Shown in pieces: positions 57,762 to 64,000 of a DNA stretch of 64,000 bases; position 1 is the first letter of the stretch, and each line of letters opens with the position of its first letter. The notes below the pieces were generated by a model, which made no database searches, was not told where the DNA came from, and saw nothing but the letters and a program-made list of their open reading frames with translations. The stretch is taken from assembly GCF_027943255.1 (NCBI RefSeq), contig NC_072893.1:28914001-28978000 (forward strand), read 5' to 3'. Both the position numbers and the translations under genes were made by a program. This stretch comes from Anastrepha obliqua. Lineage: Eukaryota; Arthropoda; Insecta; Diptera; Tephritidae.

Positions 57762-58647
57762 TAAAGGGTGATCAATTACGAGGTAACCGATTTTAAATTG
57801 AAATAAAAAAAAACGAAAATTTTTTAAAAAATTTTGGGTAGAACCTGACATTTATGTTTTAAAGATAATCCCTACCAAATGATTGCCGCAACTGTGCCGT
57901 AAACACCAATTTTGAACGACTCGCTGGAGGGCTTCGGTCGGTATCTCGTAAATAACTTTAGGAATGTTGGCTTCCAATGCCACAATCGAAGCCGGTTTAT
58001 CCACAAAGCATTTAAAATTTACATAACCCAATAAATAAAAATCCAAAGGTGTGATGTCACACGATCTTCGTGGCCAATCCACTGGTCCGAGACGAGAGAT
58101 AAATTGCTCGCACACCGAAACGACGACGCAGTAAATCCCTTGTTTCACGAGCTGGTCTTGTTGGAACCACGGGCGCGTTGTGGATATAGCGGGCTTCAAT
58201 TTCCGTTCGTCCGGCATGAAAAAGTTGTTTATTATGACGCGGTAGCGTTCGCATTCACTGTTACATTGGCGCCAGCCTCGACTTTGAAGAAATATGGACT
58301 AATGATTCCTCCAGCCCATAGGCCGAACCAAACGGTTGTTTTCAATGGATGTAGTGGCTGTTCTTAAATAGCTTCGTGTTGCTCTTTAGCCCAAATATGG
58401 CAATTTTGCTTATTGACGTAGCCGTTAAGCCAAAAATGGGGCTCAACGCTGAACACCATAAGTTGGCCTGAGCGTGCAATGAACACTTTTCACAGAGCGT
58501 CGATTCTCTTAGAACAATTTTTGCGATTTGTAAACATTGTTGAGAAATTTTAATGAATGTTGAAAAAAATGATGTACTTAGTTTGACAGTAGTCTCGCGT
58601 TGTCTGTCAAAAAACCCTATTGGATCCTTCCACCTGATCACTCTTTA
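57762..58647 (-). mobile_element. Rosa-type (DD41D) mariner, decayed
   Basis: The ends AAGGGTGATCAATTACGAGG (from 57764) and a diverged inverse ending GATCACTCTT (to 58645) have TA on both sides. Length is 882 bp. On the minus strand VEPHFWLNGYVNKQNCHIW shows the first catalytic Asp replaced by Val (the usual SDEAHF reads SVEPHF). WFQQDQLVKQG and RSCDITPLDFYLLGYV follow with frame breaks, and the C-terminus ends HLVGIIFKT. The N-terminal DNA-binding part is nearly absent. It starts 3 bp after the TTAA element ends. Confidence 0.82.
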
Positions 58648-58894
58648 CAATATTTGAGGAAAATAATCAAAGAGAAACTCTCAGATTTTCTTTCGACTTT
58701 ATATTTTCTTTGTGAATTGTTTGTTTTAGTTATGCCTATTTATTCCTGTCTACTAAGTTTTTTATTGCCTAAGATACTAAAAATCAATCGCTGAAAATTG
58801 AAAAAAAAAAAAATTCCATGATTATTTAAAATTGTATGCCAGCGTACGTGAAACATTAAACACGCACTTACTTTTAGTTGCTAGTTTATGTGCA

Positions 58895-59426
58895 TACGAC
58901 GGTCGTTTGACAAATACGTGCAAAAATAAAAACTACTTAATGCTTTGGGGTAAAACTTTTTAATTTTTCAACTTAGTCTCCTTTTAGGCTTACATTTTGT
59001 CCAACGCTGTTCTAGTTTGATGATCCCTTCCAAATAATAGGATTTGTCCAAGTCTGAAAAATAGCCATTCGTTTCTGTAATCACTTCCTCGTTTGAATGA
59101 AATCTTTTTCTCGCCAGTCATTTCTTCAAATTGAAGAACAAATAGTAGTGCGTGCGAGGTATCCGAGGGAGCCAAGTCTGGAGAAAAGAGTGGATGTGGA
59201 ACGAGTGGGAACCCTATTTCCATTGATTTTGCGGCCAAACTGCTGAGAAAAAGGAAAATCATTCGACTTTCCCGATTCAAACGAATGCCAAACACTAAGA
59301 AATAGACCGATCTGGCTGAAACTTGGTGTGTGTTCTCCAAGAGATGCTACTATCAAATAAAATTTCGATACGCGCCAGTGGTGAAATCTCTCTGACTTCG
59401 CACGGACTTTTCAAACGACCCTCGAA
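58895..59426 (-). mobile_element. Short mariner deletion derivative, copy 2
   Basis: The left end CGACGGTCGTTTGACAAATA and the right end ACTTTTCAAACGACCCTCG are inverted; TA precedes the left end, and AA follows the right. The 528-bp element keeps the leader with ACACACACCAAGTTTCAGCC and the C-terminal mariner text VPHPLFSPDLAPSD, and lacks the middle. Layout matches the copy at 26069, so both descend from one deleted master. Confidence 0.82.
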
Positions 59427-59566
59427 TGCCAAAAAATGAACGCACGTGCCCTACTCTAGTACATGAAAACATTGAAGGCTATCAGCAGCCTTGCTTTAAT
59501 GTAAAATATTCAAATACTTTAGCAGATTGTCATTAAATATTATATACATATACACACTTACATACA

Positions 59567-61050
59567 TACAGTTTGTCAAGAAAATGTTTTGACATACTAA
59601 GATATTCAAGTTATGTGCACTTTTTTAACTAAAATCATCATTTTCTTATTGAGTTGGGAGAGCCTTTCAAAATTATTTCATTAACTTACAACCGTAACCA
59701 GTATTTCGTAACGGTTAACATTTTGAATCCCCAAAAGCGAGAAAAAAAAATGCAAAAACAAAACAAATTCTTCTCTCGGCTACCAAGAAAGTTTTTTACA
59801 TACGAGTATCTATTTCGGCATCGTAAATCGCGCAAAAAATGAAAATAGGCTGGAGCCAAAATCTGCAAGTGAAAGAACACGGAAAATATCTGACCGCACC
59901 GAACGTATTTTATTGAGAAAAGTAACCGGAAAGAGACAAGGAAATCTTGCTGGAGAGCTTAGAGATGAGTGTGGGGTCGAAATTTCTGAATAAACAGTAC
60001 GTCAAGTTTTGCAAATGTACAATCATACTTCGGTTATCTGCTAGAATGTATCGAGATGAACCAGATAGCAACTGAGATGGTGTGATATTCTGCAACGATA
60101 CTAAAATCATGCTGTACTACAACGACAGACCCAATAGAGTGTGGAGGCAGCCATTGAAAGCACTGGAAAGACGGGATATTATGCAGACAGTAAAAATTTT
60201 CAAACTTCAAGTCATGGTGTTGGGATGCATATCCAGCAAGAGAATGGATTCAATCAGGACAACGATCCAAAATATGAAACTCATATGGCCAGAATGTGAC
60301 TTCTTTTTAATTGCAGTAGAGAACTTTTTATTTTTAGAGTATTGGATACATCAGCCCAAAGCGCGGATATGAATCTAATAGAAAATTTTTGCGCATATTT
60401 AAAAAAGAAAGTTGCAAAAAACACTCAAAACGTCGGGCAGAGCTCAAAAATATAAAATTTTATTTACGAGGAGTGGCACAAGGCACCCCAAAACTTATCA
60501 AAAATTTCTTTCATGTTAAGAGAAGCAGATTGCAAGGTTTATATATAGATGCTCGGGCTAGTCATACAAAGTACTCATTCAAATTTTATTTCTCAAAACC
60601 TATAACTTAAAGCTATTAACTGCAAATGCAAAAAGACTTTCTTGAGAACTGTGTGTGAAGTGTATATTGTTTTTTATTTTATATTTTTATTTTTTTTTTA
60701 AGTTTTTTTATTTATTTATTTTTTTTAGTTTATTTTTTTTTTTAGTTTATTTTTTTTTTTTTAATTTTTTTGTATTTTGTTATTTAGTTTTTTTTTTAAT
60801 ATTTATTTATTTGTTTTTTTTTTTTGTATTTTTTATATTTTTTTATATTTTTTTATATTTTTTATAATTTTTTATAATTTTTTATATATTTTTATTTTTG
60901 GTTATTGGGTTCTAAATTATTTATATAATATTAGCCAAATAAAGTCAAACATTGAAAGAAAACCGTAGAAAATATAGTATGTTTTCTTAAGCAATATGAC
61001 TGATTTTCGCTAGATTAGTAGATGTCAAAACACTTTCTTGACCAACTGTA
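59567..61050 (+). mobile_element. Tc1-like element with extra T-rich insert
   Basis: CAGTTTGTCAAGAAAATGTT at 59569 and the inverse AACACTTTCTTGACCAACTG... ending at 61048 (as ACTTTCTTGACCAACTG) are flanked by TA. A weaker inner end, AAAAAGACTTTCTTGAGAAC near 60632, shows that the original right end may lie there and that 60655-61048 was added, perhaps from a second copy. The T-rich tract at 60655-60900 is low complexity. Confidence 0.8.
59830..60590 (+). pseudogene. Tc1-like (DD34E) transposase, broken
   Basis: The plus strand shows RKISDRTERILLRKVTGKRQ and GNLAGELRDECGVEISE (DNA-binding part), then DGVIFCNDTKIMLYYNDRPN (first Asp block), FKLQVMVLGCISS, QDNDPKYETHMARM (second Asp), ADMNLIENFCAYLKKKV (Glu of DD34E) and a C-terminal KRSRLQ-type end. 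A deletion between GCISSKRM and QDNDP plus frameshifts and stops inactivate it. Confidence 0.82.
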
Positions 61051-61091
61051 TATTCATAATTATCTATTAATTGGCTTTATTCATATGTACA

Positions 61092-62534
61092 TAAAGCGTT
61101 TTTCAGTAAGAGCGCTTCAACTTTTTTTTTTGAATAAAACACAAACGGTTTGACTTTTTTAACTAATATTTTTTTTATTATCGAGTTTGAACATATACAT
61201 TTAAGTATGAAATTCGATTTCTTTTGCATGACCACCGCGTGCACGTTTTACGAAGTCCAATCGTTGAACCCAATTTTCGACCACTCTTTTGCATAAATCG
61301 GCCGAAATTCCAGCAATTTCGCGTTCAATATTGGCTCTGAGCTCACCTAGACCAATGACTTCACATAACCCCAAAGAAAATAGTCTAGAGGCGTCAAATC
61401 ACACGAGCGCGGCGGCCATTCGACCGGTCCATTTCTGGAAATAATGCGCTCATCGAACTTACTTTTCAACAAATCAATTGTAGCGTGTGCTGTGTGGCTT
61501 GTGGCCCCGTCCTGTTGAAACCACATGTCGTCTAAGTCCATACCATTCAATTGCGGCCAAAAATAATCGATTATCATGTCGCGGTATCGATTTCCATTCA
61601 CAGTAACGTGGCGATCGTTCTCGTCAACGAAAAATATGGGCCAATTACGCCGCCGTCCTCTCTCGACGAACAAAACTAACACTCTACAAGACTCTCATCA
61701 TGCCCGTCCTAACGTATGGCGCAGAAGCTTGGACGATGACAACATCCGATGAGGCGACGCTTGGAGTGTTCGAGAGAAAGATTCTACGCAAGATTTTTGG
61801 ACCTTTGCACGTTGGCAACGGCGAATATCGCAGACGATGGAACGATGAGCTGTATGAGCTTTACGACGACATAGACATAGCGCAGCGAATAAAGATCCAG
61901 CGGCTTCGTTGGCTGGGTCATGTCGTCCGAATGGATACAAACGCTCCGGCTTTGAAAGTATTCGATGCGGTACCAGCTGGTGGTAGCAGAGGAAGAGGAA
62001 GGCCTCCTCTGCGTTGGAAAGATCAGGTGGAGAAGGACTTGGCTTCACTTGGTGTGTCCAATTGGCGCCGGTTAGCACGAGAAAGAAACGACTGGCGCGC
62101 TTTGTTAGTCTCGGCCAAAATCGCGTAAGCAGTTATCGCGCCAATTAAGAAGAAGAAGAAGAATTACGCCGCCGGCATGTAAACCGCACCAAACAGTGAT
62201 TTTTTCGGGATGCAACGGTGCCTCATGAATCACGTGTGGATTGCTTTCTGCCCAGTAACGCATATTTTGCTTGTTGACAAAGCCATTGAGCCAAAAGTGA
62301 GCTTCATCACTGAAGATGATTTTTTGGGAAACAGCAACAGAACAGAACAGCAACAGAACGATTATTTTCATAAAAAATTTGCACGATTTGCAATCGTTGC
62401 TGAAGTGTATAGCGTTCCATGATGAAATGTATACTAATGAAGTTTACAAATGACAAGCGAAAAATGAAAAATATTGCGTCGTTCGCCCTCCCTATCGGAA
62501 AAAAGTTGAAGCGCACCTATTGAAAAATGCTTTA
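61092..62534 (-). mobile_element. Rosa-type (DD41D) mariner split by an RTE LINE
   Basis: The ends AAGCGTTTTTCAGTAAGAGC (from 61094) and the inverse CGCACCTATTGAAAAATGCTT (to 62532) share about 25 inverted positions and have TA on both sides. Removing the LINE insertion leaves about 920 bp. On the minus strand the start MERYTLQQRLQIVQIFYENN (62420) is joined after a deletion to QKIIFSDEAHFWLNGFVNKQ (first Asp). MWFQQDGATSHTAHATIDLL (second Asp) and SCDLTPLDYFLWGYVKSL (third Asp, 41 apart) follow, and after a frame break RARGGHAKEIEFHT ends near 61205. All three catalytic Asp remain. Confidence 0.9.
61655..62161 (+). mobile_element. RTE-type LINE inserted in the mariner
   Basis: This 507-bp 5'-truncated insertion is flanked by exact 12-bp duplications AATTACGCCGCC at 61643-61654 and 62162-62173. 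It carries an uninterrupted frame from its first bases: RRTKLTLYKTLIMPVLTYGA, TTSDEATLGVFERKILRKIF, DELYELYDDIDIAQRIKIQR, GGSRGRGRPPLRWKDQVEK and a stop after SAKIA at 62128. A short 3' UTR and an (AAG)n tail follow. It is the youngest LINE copy seen here. Confidence 0.95.
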
Positions 62535-64000
62535 TATTGGCATATTGGAGTGAAGCTTATCGAATTTGAAAAAATTTATACACAATTTGAAGATATACCC
62601 TAGACACATTTGGAAGGTGTGCCGAATCCACCTCAGCGAAGTTTTTTCCTTATCAAAATTAGTACATCTGCAAATACTTACCCATATACATATGGATATA
62701 GTACTATATTTACATACTTACTTATACCTATGCACGTACGCATCATATTTGGCTACATAGTTTCGACTCTTTCCGCTGCCGCTTTAAATTTGTCCCAATA
62801 GGGGATAGCGAACATTTGACGACGATGTTACGCTGTCGAATTTTGCCGGTAATGTTTTTACGCTTTAAGTATTGTGTGTGTACGATCGCGCACACTTTTT
62901 ACAGCACGGCGGTACTTGCAAAAATACTGCAACATGTGTGTGTGTGTGTCTGTGTGCGTGTGTGAATGTACCTCGTACTCATAAAACCGCAATATGCGTA
63001 CGAGAATGGTTATATTGCGCCCCCAACTAGCCAATCACAATTTAACGTCTCTGTCTTGCCCATTACCAAATACTCTCACAATTGAGAGGTGGTAATAAAA
63101 AAACAAAAACAAAAAGATTTCCTCAAATTTTAATACAAAAATCTTGTTCGAAAGAGCCTCTTACTTTGTATGTACTCCTATGTATGGATGTCGTCGCCTA
63201 CAACTTGAGCTGCATTCCTATTGGTCGATTAAAATTTTTTAATTGGTTTTTGCTTTTTTTTAACTTTTTTCAGAATGAATGTTGTCGTTTTTTCAATGTG
63301 TTGCTTGAACTTATCTTGTATATGTTGTGTTTTTGTCAAATAAACGTGAATTTGGCACGCGATCATGCGTCATACGCCGACAAGCAAACGATTCGTATTT
63401 TGTCTGTTCGCAGCAACGTCTAATTTCTTGGCGCGAATTGCGCACCTGAGACAGATGAGTAGATGGATGTGTGTTAGCTATTGCATATCTGCATAAATGT
63501 TTGTGTATTTGCTTACGAATTTGTAAGAAATCGGTTTACATACATACATACGTATGGAATGAATGCGAGAACGAGCCGCTGATCACAAAAAATCAGAGTA
63601 CGAGTTCGAGTTTCTTACTTCTTTGTTGACTACCAGGCAAACTTATCGAAAACCCTTTAAGAATTTAACTAAAAGCTTAAAAATATTATAATTTATTTTA
63701 ATATTCTTCTTATATTTGCTCATACTATGCGCTACTTTTTATGCTCTCTCCGTCGTTTGACGATCAAATTCTAAGCACACCAAACTTTCGCTCTTGTAAA
63801 GCTACGACGAGTAACTGTGAAAAATCTTCGAAATGTCGAATATACCTTAACAGGTGTGGCTATATACATATGCATGTGTGTATATGGGAGTGTAAAAAAC
63901 CACAAATGTTTACTTTCCGAGCTGTACCCGTTGTAGTTATTTACTATAATTTATTCACTCATTTTGGTCAATTAAACTAGTTATAACAGCAACCCAACAA
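62535..64000. other. Mostly unassigned DNA at the window end
   Basis: A (TG)n microsatellite lies at 62935-62965. The stretch 62790-63060 is less AT-rich, with words such as CGATCGCGCACAC, and free of transposon similarity. A TTTTTTCAG at about 63265 precedes a frame ending NLARDHASYADKQTIRILSV at 63420; this might be an exon end but is unsupported by family or donor. Nothing else was recognised. Confidence 0.35.

Overview
This is an AT-rich stretch of a eukaryotic nuclear genome, almost certainly a higher fly. A tephritid-type fruit fly is my best guess, from the mix of mariner lineages (rosa-type DD41D, capitata/mellifera-type, cecropia-type and maT-type), the I/jockey-like and RTE-like LINE tails, and a tRNA-headed SINE. 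That assignment is inference. There is no bacterial gene organisation, no CRISPR array, no rRNA and no intact tRNA. I found one convincing host-type coding exon (48031-48275, minus strand, with both splice sites). The rest looks like intron or intergenic DNA filled with transposons at different stages of decay.

Layout. 1-9.1 kb: AT-rich DNA with a TTAA-flanked element (1793-2501), a maT-type mariner (4046-5018), an RTE-type LINE tail (5404-5966), a cecropia-type mariner fused to a Tc1 scrap (7330-8400) and a tRNA-headed SINE (8580-9078). 9.6-17.5 kb: a TIR element carrying an internal minisatellite, a 215-bp MITE, an almost complete hAT transposon with perfect 8-bp target duplications and two spliceable introns (11753-15038) that is itself hit by a TTAA element, a half-deleted Tc1 element and a further TTAA element. 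18-27.5 kb: LINE RNase H scraps, a foldback hAT MITE with exact 8-bp duplications (20491-21058), a pair of related 300-bp repeats, a nearly full mariner (21410-22583), and decayed rosa-type and short mariner copies. 27.5-42 kb: mostly unrecognised AT-rich DNA with a long T-rich tract, a fifth TTAA element and LINE scraps. 42-54.5 kb: two Helitron-like elements carrying a tandem repeat of about 128 bp, SINEs, a LINE interrupted by a mariner, the host exon, and an AT minisatellite split by two later insertions. 54.5-64 kb: a large TTAA element with another TIR element inside, two rosa-type mariners (one split by an RTE insertion with an exact 12-bp duplication), a deletion-derivative mariner and a Tc1 element.

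How it works together: the elements give a relative history. Autonomous transposases here are all broken by frameshifts, stops or internal deletions. The copies that share structure (rosa types without their DNA-binding domain, paired short mariners, TTAA elements without any transposase, GGTGGCGC MITEs, Helitron-like elements) look like non-autonomous passengers mobilised by transposases encoded elsewhere. I see no new multi-gene system. The nearest things to something undescribed are the TTAA-flanked family, the TIR/minisatellite elements and the unidentified host exon.
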